DNA from: Gnetum montanum
Lineage: Eukaryota > Streptophyta > Gnetopsida > Gnetales > Gnetaceae
NCBI GenBank assembly: GCA_015680685.1
Contig: MNCI01004170.1
Span: 123,888-187,887, forward strand
Reading direction: 5' to 3'
Length of the DNA stretch: 64,000 nt
In this document: one piece after another, positions 11,158 through 24,100 of the stretch
Numbering within the stretch: the first letter of the stretch is position 1
Layout: each line of letters opens with the position of its first letter
Notes under the pieces: generated by a model
What the model was told of the DNA's origin: nothing
The model's input: only the letters and a program-made list of their open reading frames with translations
Databases searched by the model: none
Position numbers and translations under genes: made by a program

Positions 11158-11175
11158 TAGCACTGTTGCTAGGGA
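11158..11175 (+). other. Ath-2 primer-binding site (tRNA-Asp type)
   Basis: TAGCACTGTTGCTAGGGA lies one base after the LTR. It matches the Athila tRNA-Asp site TGGCGCCGTTGCCGGGGA at 13 of 18 positions; all five differences are transitions. Confidence 0.75.
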
Positions 11176-11316
11176 TCTTTTAGTTGTTATGTGTGCTATC
11201 TAGGATTTGGTGAAAATTATTCAAATCATTGGAATGAACATTAGATTCATATCACATCTTAAGATTACTACAACAATTTTAAGAAACACATTGCATTTTT
11301 ATTTTTATAACATAAA

Positions 11317-12831
11317 ATGTCTTCTTCTCAGAGAAGTGATTCTTTGCCCAAGTCTGATGAAGTACATCAGCTGGTGTCTCAAGAATACTGAGTGATATAT
11401 GCTCATCTTGATGAGTATGTACCAAATTTCACCTTCATCCTACACTAGGATGAATAATTATAGTGGCGTGACATGGAGGACAACATTGTGTTGCTGCCCA
11501 ATAGATGTATTCTTGTAATGCTTCAACAAATGCTTATACGATGGGATATCCAAGGACTTCATGCTAAGTACATGGTGCAGGATATTGATGTTAAGGATTA
11601 TCATCCCACTGAGGCACAATGTCTAAGAGACCGATAGCTAGAATAGTGTCATGAATCTACAAAGGGAAAAGGATTTATTGATTCCCCATTCCTGTAGTCC
11701 CAAAAAGATGGTGGAGAGCCCTTCTCTAGGGGTTTTACATTCAGTGAAATTCCTCTCTTTGACTTCGGTGAAGGAGGTCAAAACCAAAACTTGTAGTCCA
11801 TAATTCACAATCCTGGTTATGGCAAGAATGGATCTAATGACAAAGAAGGATAAAAATGGGCAAGTCAAGGCAAGGATGCAAATAAGAAACAAGATCATGA
11901 TCGTGGTCACGATCACCAAAGAGGTGGTAGTGGGTACCATGATGGTGCTAGTCCTCCTTCCTCTTCACCTTCATTGTCATCCTCTTATTCTTCTAGCTCT
12001 AATTGTAATTGTAGTGGGCAAGATCATGATGGAGGTGATCGACAAGACCAAAATGATCAAAGGGACCATCGGGCAAGGCAAGACCAAGGGCATAGGCATT
12101 CAAGAGAGATGTGATGCCATGAACAAAGGGGTAATAGAGGGCATTGTAGGCACCAAAATCAAGGCCTCAATGAGCCTTTGCTTGCTACTTAGAGTATGCT
12201 AAACATTGTAGAGGCACTATGAATTCCAACAAGGCATGTAAAGGATAGTTGGATTAAAAGACTAGACAAGAACAATATTTCTTAATTCGAAGGGGAACAT
12301 AACTTAGATCCATAGAACCATGTCCAAGCTTTTCAAGATGCATGTGCCTTGAAAAATATAGAGAATGAGTGGAAAAAAATTAAGTTGTTCCCAAGGACAC
12401 TCATTAAAGAAGCAGAAAACTAGTACCAATCCTTAGAATCAGAATCTATTCGATGATGGAGTACAATGCTTGAATTATTCAATGAAAAATATCAAACATA
12501 CTCTAGAGTGTCCAAATTGAGAAGGTAGATCTAAGGATGGAAACAAGGAACACATGAACCCTTGGATGCCTCCATCAATCGATACTATTCCTTAATGCAC
12601 AGATGTCCTAGTCATGGTTATTCTCAATTGGATCAACTTCACCACATTATAGATGAGCTTTGATCTAAAATGAGGAGAACCCTTGGTGTTTATGCCCAAG
12701 GGAAATTGCTAGAATTAAGCATCCATCAGATCCAAAGATTGATTGAGTAGGTAGCTAAAGAGGAAGATGAATTAAGAAAATGAGAAATTGCAGAAGAGTA
12801 TAATCACAATACTTCCATTCGCAAGCGGGAG
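11317..12831 (+). pseudogene. Ath-2 gag, part 1 (upstream of the Ath-3 insertion)
   Basis: Starts MSSSQRSD, like the starts in Ath-4 and Ath-5. An acidic region with YVPNFTF is followed by a Gly/His/Asp/Ser-rich low-complexity linker (about 11820-12110; the window's frame at 11819 is out of phase with it) and the gag core about 12290-12720 (LDKNN, LDP, AFQDACAL, KLFPRTL, YQTYSRVS, YAQGKL). Many stops, including one in the SIR[R]W motif near 12455. The frame is cut at 12831 by Ath-3 and resumes at 20051. Confidence 0.75.
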
Positions 12832-13697
12832 TGATGAATCTATTAGCCTCCATATTCGATATCCAATGATACCCAATATTGAAGCCCAGGAAGCAATGTC
12901 GGATATTCGATATCATTTCCTTCGTGCTAGCCCATAAATATAGCACTTGGGGTGCATGGTTGGGATATAGAGAAAATAGTTTTAGTTTTAGTTTTTAGTT
13001 AGCTTCTTTGTAGGCTATTTTTTTAGTCTTCTTATTTCCCAGTGCATGCCCACATTGTGATGTTTGTGATTGTATGACACCTTTGTTTGAGTGTGACATA
13101 CTTAGACACATTACATGATTGGAAATAAAGGTTGAGATTACTTCCATCATTGCTACATTTACTTAGATTAATTATTGCTTTGATTATTTAATTATTTACT
13201 ATTCTCTTTAGTTAATGTTCCCATTTATTGCTATCTACTATTCCTATTATTAAGTGGAATGACTATGACTTAATCAAAAGTGCTTAAGTGTAGGTACTTG
13301 GTAATCTAGTAGTGTATCATTTGGCACACCCAATGACATATGCTTAGCAATCCTAGCAGTAGTTATATGAAGTCCAAGATGTGTACAAATGATTAGGAAT
13401 AGATACCTATCGCATGTAGGTGAGTTTAGGTTTTACTTTCCATTGTTCATTAGTGTAATTAATTTATCTCTTTATTGTCATTAGGAGCAACATAGGATTA
13501 GATAACATCATATGCCTCACTATGGACTAAACTATACATGAAAGAGTTACCACTAGTCCAAGTGGGAAGGTAGCAAACTATGATCAAAGCATAACGATTT
13601 AGATGCATAGCTAGTTCCATCCATGGAATTCGATTGGATCATATGTGAATGCTTGTGATTCATATGGTTGGGTGTAGGGGTATCTCATTGCTCATCA
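12832..13697 (+). repeat. Ath-3 5' LTR
   Basis: 866 bp, paired with 19152-20050. U3 has CGATATCC and GGATATTCGATATC motifs and CCATAAATATAGC as the likely TATA region. The 5' copy is shorter than the 3' copy, apparently through a loss in U3. Confidence 0.9.
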
Positions 13698-13698
13698 T

Positions 13699-13716
13699 TG
13701 ACACCATTGGTAGGGA
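13699..13716 (+). other. Ath-3 primer-binding site (tRNA-Asp type)
   Basis: TGACACCATTGGTAGGGA one base after the LTR; 12 of 18 match the Athila tRNA-Asp site and five of the six changes are transitions. Confidence 0.7.
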
Positions 13717-13822
13717 TGGTGCTAGTTATTTAGATTAGTTACATCATACACGATCACTATAAAGGTATTAATGATATATCCTTTAGAAAATATTAAATCA
13801 CACACACCATAAGCCAACAACA

Positions 13823-15560
13823 ATGTCTCTTTCACAAGGAAGCAATAATGCACTGTATAATGAAAACATTCATAGGAGAACTAATGAGATATATGGTGAG
13901 GAAAGTTGGAGTGACCAACCTTATGCAAGGGTTTCTTATGTTCATGACCACCTTGATGACACTCAAAGACTACATTCACCTAAGGCAAACAACCATGGAG
14001 GAGATGAAGCAAGTCCTGGACCAGGGAAGGCCTCAAGGCCTAGGACCTCCTTGAAATTTAGAAACAATAAATTAAGGGACTTTGGGGAACACCATAGAAG
14101 CCATGGCAATCCTTATAGTTCCTCATCTTCCTCTTCCCTTTCAATGTCTAGTTCTGATGAAGATGAACATAGGTATGAAGATAAAGCTGCACTAAAGGCT
14201 TGGAATAGAAACAAAAATCGAACCCACAAGAACACTCACGATCATCAACATGAACATAGACAAAATCATCATCATGAATCGAATAGAAATTTCCATCACA
14301 ACCTCTCTAATGATGATGAACCCTTTTTGGCCACTTAGAGCCTAATGCAGATAATAGAGGTAGTTAAGATATCTCGCAGGCATTGCAAAGAGAGTTGCCT
14401 ACCCAGGCTTGATATGAGAAATATTCCTAAATTTTTAGGAGGCTATAATTTGGATCCAAAACATCATTTACAAGCCTTCTATGATGCCTGTGCTTTCTAC
14501 AACATTGAAAGTGGTGGAAAAAGCTTAAACTCTTTCTTGGGACACTAATCAATAGAGCTGAAGTGTGGTATAGATCATTAAAACCAAATTCAATCTGATG
14601 ATGGTTCACAATGTTGGAACTCTTCAACAAGAAATACCAAACCTATGCGAGGGTGTCCAACCTAAGGAGATAGATCCAAGGGTGGAGACAAGAACAACAT
14701 GAATCCTTGGATAGATATTATTTCCTATTGAATAGATGCCCATGCCATGGTTTTTCCAAGGAAAGGTAACTTTTCCATATCATAGATGGGCTTCGTAATG
14801 AAATGAGGGATACTCTTGGGATGTATGCCCTAGGTCAATTATATGAGCTACAAGCCCATCAAATCTGAAAGATAATCAAGTGTGTGGCAAAAGAAGAAGG
14901 AGAGATATGTAAATGGGAGAACATTGAGGAATATTAGTGGGGTCCAACTCTTCAATAGATGGAGGTCCATATCTATGGTAAGGAGAAAGAAACCACTCTC
15001 AATAAGGTGATCTCGCAACAAACTTTGCTGATACAAAAGTCTATTGATGAACTTGAAGCAAAGTTCAATAGGGTGTTGAAATGGATATATGAAAATGTTA
15101 CAACTCTCATTGAGATGTTCAAAGAGAGGATCATGCAAAACAAGGCAAGTGATCATAATAAACAAAGGATATAGAACTAAGAAATAGCTAGGAATATTTT
15201 TTGGCAAATAAGAAAAATGATTGAAGGAAGTGAGGCTATAGACTCAACCATAGATTAAGATAATGGATGTGACATCTACCTATATGACCATGTGAAGGGC
15301 CATTGCCCAATCTTGTTGCATCTACATGAGTATTAGGTAGGTACCTTAAATATGAAGTTTGTATAAAAGCACATTCCTGGGAGATTTCCTCTTCCACATG
15401 GTAATTATAGACAGTTCCACAACCAATTGTATCATCCTAGGGAACTTATTACTAGCCTCAACACTATCATCAAACATAGTGGCAACAACCACAGTTGTGG
15501 GAAATACCACCACTAAATCAACCCTATCCTTCCTCTCTACTAAAACTGCATGGATAAAAT
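13823..15560 (+). pseudogene. Ath-3 gag (broken)
   Basis: The ATG at 13823 opens 171 clean codons, the longest intact gag stretch in the window: SLSQGSNNA, then a Ser run and a His/Asn-rich segment. After a TAG at 14336 the frame continues into the gag core (PRLDMRNIPKFLGGYN at about 14400, AFYDACAFYN, YQTYARVSNLRR). Two adjacent TGA codons near 14597 stand where Ath-4 has RR in SIRRW. The knuckle at 15268-15306 reads C-D-I-Y-L-Y-D-H-V-K-G-H-C, so the second Cys is lost to Tyr. The Pro/His-rich tail ends near 15560, where the post-pol spacer begins at once. Confidence 0.8.
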
Positions 15561-16776
15561 AATCATGTAGTCCATTAAGATGAGGTTTTCTTTATGTTGT
15601 CAAGTCATAAGGGACTGATTATTCAGACATTGAGACCACACCATCCATCCACTCATTCTATTAATAAGAGGTTCTTACCTTGGTCATAATGATATTCTTT
15701 TCCATCATCCAACCTAAAAATAAATTCATAATCATTGTGTCTAGGTAGAAGAGTGTAGAACCAAGGAAGAATGTAAGGGTTGTGACATCAAGGAGATTTG
15801 TGGATTCTCTTTGGCCACTTTTGTATGTTCTATCAAGTTGCTAAGGTTGTAATTATATTCTTGTAGATGTAACAAAAAATGGGAGTAAGTGTACCATAAA
15901 AAAGCACTGAATAAATTCTACAAGTCCCACTGGAAAGACATGTATCCATCCCTAAAGGTTGGCAGCTTCTTAGAACTTTCAAAAAAGAAAAAAAAAACAA
16001 AAAAAAAAATAAAAAAAAAATTATGTGACATAAATAAGCTCCTCCCTTGGACAAAACACCAAGTGATGTAACTCCTTGTAACTATGATAGTCTTATGGTT
16101 GTCAATTGAAGTGATGGAACAATGTGATGTCACTGAAATGTGGTTTGGACTTAGTTTGAATCTTGGAAAGAAGGACTCATGATTATTCAACCATTAATAA
16201 CACACAAGGTTTCATTGTGCCCATGGTAAGGCACCTCATGTCCTAATTTTTGCAATCCTCTCTACAGTTCATTTCATCTCGTTGTTTGTTTGATCCTAAC
16301 TTGTGGTTTTGTGTAACATAGAGTTATTATCTCAAACTTGTGATTTTAACATGTGTGTTTTATTGCACAGGTATGTGTTGCATTCAACCCTTTTAGTGCC
16401 TATAGACATTTTTAGGTGTGGTGACACAAGGACATCATAGGCTAAAGCTTGCTTTGGGGAGGACCCACTTGTGTAACTTTTGTGACTTGTACTTGTTTGA
16501 CACAACCGCATCATTCTTAACCTTTCAATTACATAATTGTTAAATTTCTTAGTTTCCCTACTTACATAACTTGATCTTTCCACCACTTTGATTTTAATGC
16601 CATTTTTCTTGCTTCTTCTAAAGCTTTTCACATCATTGATTCCACCTTCTCACACTTTCGGTGCCTCAAATTGATTTTTCACTTACCCTAGAATTATGGA
16701 CCTAACTTTAAACCTTCCAATCAATTACAAAGCTTAATATTCCATGCTTAGTTGCCCAATTTAATGCATATTCTTG
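15561..16776 (+). other. Ath-3 gag-to-ORF3 spacer
   Basis: Non-coding and alignable by eye with 2190-3390 of Ath-1. Holds the GGAAAGACATG box at 15932-15960, an A-rich run at about 15979-16020, and GGGAGGACCCACTTG at 16457-16471. Confidence 0.7.
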
Positions 16777-16860
16777 GACCTCAATATTATGTACCTGATA
16801 TCAGGTGGGATGCAATGTTGGATACCTAATACTGGGTTGCACAAAACCTATGTATATGAT
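16777..16860 (+). promoter_or_regulatory. Ath-3 internal U3-like block
   Basis: Seen: CCTGATATCAGG, then GATGCAATGTTGGATACC. The LTRs of the Ath-2/Ath-3 class carry GATGCAATGTTGAATATCC (10375 on) and GATATTGGATACTCAATATT (19208 on). A clear TATA box is lacking; TGTATATGAT at 16851-16860 is the best candidate. The block lies about 560-630 bp before ORF3, counting the gap. Confidence 0.45.
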
Positions 16861-17013
16861 CCCTATGATGCCCAAACTTCATTCTCATCATTTGCAGCCA
16901 GGGGAGTTTTTTTCAAATTTTCTCTCATGACTCAAAGCTGTGCACAACCAACTACAACTTGTGATATTTGGCACTCTACCACTCCAATTCTTGTATTGTT
17001 TAAACCTATTTGA

Positions 17014-17081
17014 NNNNNNNNNNNNNNNNNNNNNNNNNNNNNNNNNNNNNNNNNNNNNNNNNNNNNNNNNNNNNNNNNNNN
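17014..17081. other. Assembly gap (68 N)
   Basis: Run of N in the ORF3 leader of Ath-3. Any frame drawn across it is meaningless. Confidence 1.
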
Positions 17082-17412
17082 AGTTATTACTTGAAGGATA
17101 TTATAAAGGTAAGAATGTTAAAAACTATAAGTGTTATACTAAAAAATCAATTATGGTAATGCGAGAAACCTTAATCTTTTTACCCAAGGGACTATAATTG
17201 TTATAATAAGCCACACATAAGGAAAAAAGAACCAATTGAGAAGGGTTGTAAAAGAAGATAAACACTTTTTGGTGATTTTTCCTGGAAATTTTTCTAACTA
17301 TGCAATCATATAAACTAAGAAACTTAATAAAATTAATGTCATGAGTATGGTATACATCCATTAATGGTAAATATTGGCACCTTAGTAACACTTGATCTTT
17401 GCTTGATTGCAA

Positions 17413-18962
17413 ATGGTCCCAAAAAGAGGCACATAGGAAGAACCTTTGTAGAGAATGCCCAAATGCCTAAGAGGTGATAGGGGACAATAAGGTGAGCTGG
17501 TAGAGTATGAAGAGTAGGAAGCCTAATCTTTCAGCATCCATCAAGAGGCTCTTGTTACTGGATAGTTGGTCCAAGGAGAGGTCGTAGGACCACTAGCTCT
17601 TATGCAGGGACAACATCTTACGTTGCCCCCTAAATGCCTTATGGCCATCCAAGAAAAGTCCATGTTGACCATGGTCATCGTGGAGATGAACTTCGGTCTA
17701 TTCATGGAATTTGCCTTGGAAGCAGTTTAGATGCAACTCTATGCATCGTCGTAGTGGCCTATCCTCTCAAATAGTGATGATTGGTACCTAGGCAAGACCC
17801 ACCAATTTTGGCACAACAAAGGTGAAGGCACCACTATCAACATTTGTGGAGTCAATGTCTCATTCTTAGTCAAGACAATTGTAGTATCTCTTAATTTACC
17901 AAATGAAGGGGTTAAGGTAGCCCGTTTGTCCACCAGATTTGACCCTGACACGAAAAAACTATGGCTAAAATGGACATATGGAAAGGAGGACAAAACATAT
18001 AATGAATTAACTCTAGAGAAAAGGACATACTTCAAGATTAGCACATATCATCTCTTCTCAACCAAAGGACTTGATAGGATCTCAACATATGCAACCATAG
18101 GAAGTGCTATCTTAATTGGCAAATACATGGCCAATCTTCCCCAATTCTACTTCATTGAAATGTACAGGTAGTTTGAGGAGGAAAAGGTAGGGAAACCAAC
18201 ACTCCCATTTCCTTGACTAATTAGAAAGTTATGCAAATGTGTTGGAATCTTGGGATATACAAATGATATCCCCAAGAAGGCCTATAAAGCATGTATAAGC
18301 AAATAAATGAGAAGGAAATCCAGATGGCCAAAGTTCGCATTGAGTCCCTATCAGAACAAAATCCTAAGTGGTAGCCAATTTTGGATAGCTATGCATTGGT
18401 TGAGTAGGCAAAAGTAAAGAATAAAGACCCACAGATCAAATATTTGAAAGAATACATGACATTGGCTAACCTTAGATATGCCAACCTTACCATGTTAATA
18501 GTAGGTCGACTTTGAAACAAGCTAGAGAAGTAGGTAGCAACCACCTATGCATTATATGAAAAAGATTTTGTAGATAGGAAAGACACTTTGTAGAAGCTCC
18601 ATGTGGAAAACTCAGAATTGGAGGTGATCAAAGCTTCCTACCATAGATGAGGGATGTTACCTCAGAACTAGCTAGGAGATATGATAGATTATCATGAATT
18701 GAGAGAAAAAGCTAGGGCCTTTGAGGAAGAATGATGGTAGTTTACATCCTAATACATGAAGGCCAATCAAATGTTTCCATAGCTGCTATGTCCTTGGGAT
18801 GTACCAGTGCTAGGAAACATCAGTTCAACAGCCTGGAGAGTACATGATCCATGGACTAAAGAAGAAAAGTTGTAGGAATTACTTGATTGCTACAAATTTC
18901 ACAAGCTTGGTGACAAAGGGAAGCAACCAATGGAGGAGCCATCACCTCTAGGCACTACATGA
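17413..18962 (+). pseudogene. Ath-3 ORF3 (broken, internal deletion)
   Basis: Starts ATGGTCCCAAAAAGAGG after GATTGCAA, where the splice acceptor AG has decayed to AA. The PF20167-like domain runs to about 18270, with the best frame at 17926-18171 (YFKISTYHLFSTKGL and GSAILIGK). Near 18295 the sequence jumps to the part matching 6050 of Ath-1, so about 1.2 kb of linker and coiled coil is lost. The rest keeps coiled-coil-like sequence and ends at the TGA 18960-18962, the same stop as Ath-1. Confidence 0.7.
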
Positions 18963-19141
18963 GCTTCCCAATTTTTGTTTTGTAATATTGGGTCCCATTT
19001 TTATACTACCCCACTGTGGCATGTCAGAGTTACTTATTTTTGTTTGTTGTTTAAGTTAGTTAATAATTCTATACCTTTCCCATATTTTTGAAAGAACTTG
19101 TTCCTCATTTTGTTTAACTCGAGGACAAGTTTTCATTGAAT

Positions 19142-19151
19142 TGTGAGGGTA
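19142..19151 (+). other. Ath-3 polypurine tract
   Basis: TGTGAGGGTA directly before the 3' LTR, after GAGGACAAGTTTTCATT. Confidence 0.75.
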
Positions 19152-20050
19152 TGATGAATTATGAATCTATCGATTCTAATATTGGATATCTGATAATGGA
19201 GCCCCGATATTGGATACTCAATATTGGAGCCTAGGAAGCAATTTTTCATATTCGATATCGTCCCCTCCATGCTAGCCTATAAATACAACACTAGGGTGCA
19301 CAGTTGGGATATAGAGAAAATAGTTTTAGTTTTAGTTTTTAGTTAGCTTCTTTGTAGATTGTTTTTTCAATCTTGTTATTTCCCAGTGCATGCCTGTAGT
19401 ATGATGTTTGTGATTGTATGATACCTTTGTTTGAGTGTGATGTACTTGGACACGTTACATGATTGGAAATAAAGATCAAGATTACTTCCATCATTGCCAC
19501 ATTCACTTAGATTTATTATTACTTTAATTAATTTAATTATTAAATTATTTACTATTATCTTTAGTTAATGTTTCCATTTATTGCTATTTACTATTCTTAT
19601 TATTAAACAAAATAAGTACAACTTAATCATGAGTGCTTAAGTGTAAGTACTTGGTAATCTAGCAGTATAACATTTGGCACAACTAGTGACGTATGCTTGG
19701 CAATCCTAGTGGTAGTTACATGAAGTCCAAGGTGTGTATGGACAATTAGGAATGGATACCTATCACACGTAGGTGAGTTTAGGTTTTACTTTCCATTGTT
19801 CATTAGCTTAATTAATTTATCTCTTTATTGTCATTTGGGACAACATAGCATTAGATAACATCATATGCCTCACTTTGGACTAAACCATACATGACAAAGC
19901 TACCATTAGTTCAAGTGGGAAGATAGTGAACTATGATAAAAGCATAACGATCTAGATGCATAGCTAGTTCCATCAATGGAATTCAATCGGATCATGCATG
20001 AATGCTTGTGATTCATATGGTTTGGTGTAGGGCTACCTTGTTGCTTATCA
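19152..20050 (+). repeat. Ath-3 3' LTR
   Basis: 899 bp, paired with 12832-13697. The R/U5 half is very similar to the 5' copy; U3 has extra GATATTGGATA repeats. CCTATAAATACAAC is the TATA region. Confidence 0.9.
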
Positions 20051-21120
20051 AGGAGATTAGATTTTGTGATAGTGAGGAAGAATCAATAGTTGATGAGGTG
20101 GTGAATAGGAAAGCCTTATTGCTTCAAAAATTTTAATCTAAAATTATGGTCAAGATTGATCAGTTATGGAACTCCATGGATAGTAGATTTCAAGCTGTCC
20201 TAAAAATTACTAAAAAGTCTAAAGAACAAGGTAGTAATCATGAGCATAGGAGGCGCAAGGAAGCTGAATGTGCCTATCAAAGAGATAAGGGCAAGATTGC
20301 TGCAATAGAGGAAGTTTTAAGAAGTGAATCAGATGATGATTATGGGCATGACATCTACCATTATGAACATCCTAAAGGATGTTGTTCTATTTTGTCACAC
20401 TTACAAGAATTTGGGGTGTATGCCTTGAATCCATGACTAGCATAAAGGCAAACACCTAGACGATTACCTTATCCTCAAGGTAATTCTAGGCAGTTCCACT
20501 AGCAACAATAGTATTATCCAAGTGAAACTCCATTGCAACCATATGAGAATTATCAATAGTGGTAGCAACCACAGTCATGGGCACTGGCATCACCAAGGTA
20601 GTAATACCTTACTGATAACCTAATCCATATGGGTATTATGTTTAGCAACCCCTATCTTCACGTGACTCCTTCAGTCATGTTTCTACTTTTTAATCTCATT
20701 ACCATCCTTTTGATTATTATCAAAATCATTCTCCACATGTAAGAAGGGATATCACCTTTTACCCTTATCCTTCTCTTAATCTTACACATTTTCCTCTCCC
20801 CTCAACACAACTACCACCTATTTCATCTATGCAAGGTGAACTCCTAGCTCCACCACAACAACACAACACCACTAGGGTTGTTAATCTACAACTCGTTCAT
20901 CAACTAAGCGATTTAGATACTTGATCAAAGAAAAGAGCTTCTTTCGATCACATAGTCCACCTAAGCTGTTAAATACAGTTGTGGTTAACAACCTTATTCC
21001 TTCAACTTCCTCTATATTAAATTCCTTCGAGTCCACTTCAAACCAAACACCTCCTAAGATCCATACTATGATGCTTACTCATGCTGTATCTAATTGAATC
21101 TATGCTAGTAACCTTCCCAG
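20051..21120 (+). pseudogene. Ath-2 gag, part 2 (downstream of the Ath-3 insertion)
   Basis: Continues the Gag cut at 12831. An open stretch at 20146-20436 ends near the knuckle remnant H-D-I-Y-H-Y-E-H-P-K-G-C-C (20347-20385), where the first two Cys ligands have become His and Tyr. A Pro/Gln/Tyr-rich tail follows to about 20930 and leads into protease. Confidence 0.7.
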
Positions 21121-21129
21121 GAAAGTAGC

Positions 21130-24100
21130 TTATCTTGGAAGTCCTATGATTTATTTGTAGATTATTGGGAACAAACCTTTTAAGGCTCTTCTTGATTCCA
21201 ATTTCGGTATCAACTTGATCTCTCATGAGATATATACTACATAGAACCTACATCCTCTCAAGAAGAGAAATATTAGATTAGAGTTGGTAGACTAGCCCAT
21301 CACTATTCCATTAATACTGGTAGAAGACATTGTGACCACTATTTTTGGGTGGTCTTATCCTACTGTTTTCCTAGTGATCAAGGTGGAGAACTACAAAGGA
21401 AACTTTTCCATCATCATGGGAAGGGCATGGATAAGAACTATTGATGTAAGAATGGGAATTAGAGATCTTTCTTTGGAAATATCTAAGAAAAATGCATTCA
21501 GAAAGATCGAGAAGAAGTGAGTTCCATTCACCATGTACAATGATACATGATGTAATTGTGTGCAGAAACTCTGGGTAGTGAAATGAGCATCCATCTCTGC
21601 ATGCAAGCAGTGTGCACCATAAGTAGAAATTCAAAGGTGTCTATATGCAATAGCCAAAAAATAGGAGGGCATCCAGTGGTTGACCACTAATTCTGAGAGC
21701 ATCACACTTTGTATGGAACCAACTGAGAGCCTAACATGCGCATATGTCGCAGGCATGGATGAACTAGAGTAAGTTCATTACCAACTCTTTGATGATGCAA
21801 ATGATGATACCTATTAGGGAGAGTTGTAAATTCCTAAAAATTTCAAGCAAGAGCCCCTTGAACTAAAAATTCTACCGACTAACATGAAATATGTGTTCTT
21901 AAAAAATGGGAAGCTAGTCATAATCAATGCAAATTTTGCTCTAGAATAGAAAAAATACTATTAAATGTGGTTGAAAAATGGTTAGCAACCTTTTCCTCAT
22001 CATATCGTGAACTTACATAGATTGATCTTAGGATATGCCAGCATTGCATCTACACTGATCTAGCCATAAAGCCAAAAAGGTAGCCATAGAGATGATTGAA
22101 TCCCAAATTAAAGCAGATTGTCAAAGAGGAAATTGAACAACTCCTCAAGGTGGGGTTTATCTATCCCATTGCAGATAACAAATGGGTTAGCCACTTGTTA
22201 TTGTACCTAAGAAAGGTGAAAAGTGGCAGGTCTGCATCAATTTTTGGTTACTAAACATGGAAAAATTCAAGGACCACTTTCTATTGCCATTCATTGATTA
22301 GGGGTTAGATACAATATCTGGCATTGCTACTATAGTTTTTTTGGATGGTTATGGTGGCTATAACTAAATCCAAATCACACTAGAGGACCAAGCCAAGATA
22401 ACATTCACAAGCTCCTGGGAGACTTTTGCATCTTGTAAGATGCCATTTGGTCTGTGCAATGTCCCTACTACATTCCAATGCTTCGTCCTAAGAATTTTTT
22501 GACAGTAAATCAGTAGTGGTGTGTAAGTCTTCATGGATGACTTCTCCACCTATGGAGCTACATTTGAACAAGCCTTGGACCACATTGAGCAAGTGTTAAA
22601 ATGATGTGTTGAAACAAACTTGCGACTCAATTGGTAGAAAAGTCATTTGATGGTCTAAGAGGGCATTATGTTGGGGCATAGAATATCACAAGCAAGAAGT
22701 GAGGTCAACCTTGAAAAAATAAGGGTCATCTAAGGAATAACCCTCCAACTAGAAACCTTCAAAGATGTTCGGTCATTCTTTGGACATATTGGCTACTACT
22801 GGCGATTCATAGAGAATTTCTCTAAGATTGCAAAATTGTTGGTGGAGCTGACAAAGAAAGATGCTCCATTTTTTTTACCATGGAATGTGAACAAAAATTT
22901 CAATAGTTGAAAGAGAAACTTGTAGAAAATCCAATTCTACAAGCACTTGACTGGTCCAGACCATTTCATGTTATGACAGATGCATCAAATTATGCCTTGG
23001 GAGCTGTGCTTATGTAGATGAACATCAAGAAATGTGCATATTACATCCACTACACTAGCTAAAGCATTTTGGATGCACAACTAAACTACACCACTATAAA
23101 AAATAACTAATGGTAGTGGTGTTTGCTCTAGAAAATTTCAGGCATTATGTGCTTGGATACAAAGTGTTTATGCATACATATCACAGTGTGATTGCTTCTT
23201 GATGAACAAGCCAACAGTAAGCCCCCATGTCATATGGTGGTTAGTGATCTTGGAAGAATTTGATCTTACAATGGTAGATCGAAGGGGCATTAAGAATGTG
23301 GTTTCTAACCACTTGTCTTGGTTGCGATAGGACAACAAAGAGGAAGAAAGCTCATTATTTGATATATTTCTTGATGAACTTGTGTTTGCTGGGGCTATAA
23401 CTAAACAATTGCCCAATGAACCTAAATGGTATGATGACATTCTCACCTATCTTCTCACTCAAGATATGCCATAAAGGTTGGACCATGAGAAGAAAAATAG
23501 TTTCTTCACCAGGTAAAATGCTTCATGGGGATCAATGAATATCTCTACAAGGTGTGCGCTAATGGCTTGGTTCGTTGGTGTGTCCCTGATGTTGATCAAC
23601 TGCATGTTCTATAAGATGCTCATGAAGGTCCTTGTAAAGGCCACTATGCAGGGAGATGCATAACCATTAAGATCCTAATGGCAGGGTACTGTTGGCCAAC
23701 AATCTTTAGGGATGCTCATTAATATGTTGACTCTTGTGAATGCTGCCAACAAGATGGTGGAATGACTGCTTGAATGGAGGAACCTCAATAATGGATTCAA
23801 CCTTTGGAACCCTTCAACATCTAGGGCATGATTTCATGGGTCCCATCACACCCATGATAAATGGAAAGGCATACATCATAGTCACTATTGACTATTATAC
23901 AAAATGGGTAGAAGCAGTAGCCATCACTAATTGTACATGTTCTACTATTGCTTGGTTTGTACAAAAAATGTTCTAAATAGGTTTGGTGTGCCACATGCAT
24001 TAACTTTTGATAATGGAACTTACTTTACAGGCACTACCTTTTAGAATCTCATGCAACGCTTGGGGGTTGAACATAAACTCATAATACCCTACCACCCCCA

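Larger units (their letters stand above)
12832..20050 (+). mobile_element. Ath-3: Athila-like element lacking pol, nested in Ath-2 gag
   Basis: TGATGAATC at 12832 to TTGCTTATCA at 20050, flanked by GGGAG (12827-12831) and AGGAG (20051-20055), a 5-bp duplication with one transition. Removing it restores the gag alignment with Ath-4 around 32265. Internal order: PBS, gag, spacer, ORF3, PPT; pol is absent, as in Ath-1. A 68-base N run falls in the spacer. Because it sits inside Ath-2, it inserted later. Confidence 0.92.

Noticed and set aside
11819-12202. 127-codon frame MARMDLMTKKDK
   Set aside because: It is out of phase with the Ath-2 gag; the gag frame here gives the His/Asp/Ser-rich linker seen in Ath-4 and Ath-5.
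14848-15207. 119-codon minus-strand frame
   Set aside because: Antisense of Ath-3 gag, with no homology of its own.
16940-17197. 85-codon frame across the N run
   Set aside because: Its length depends on unknown bases.
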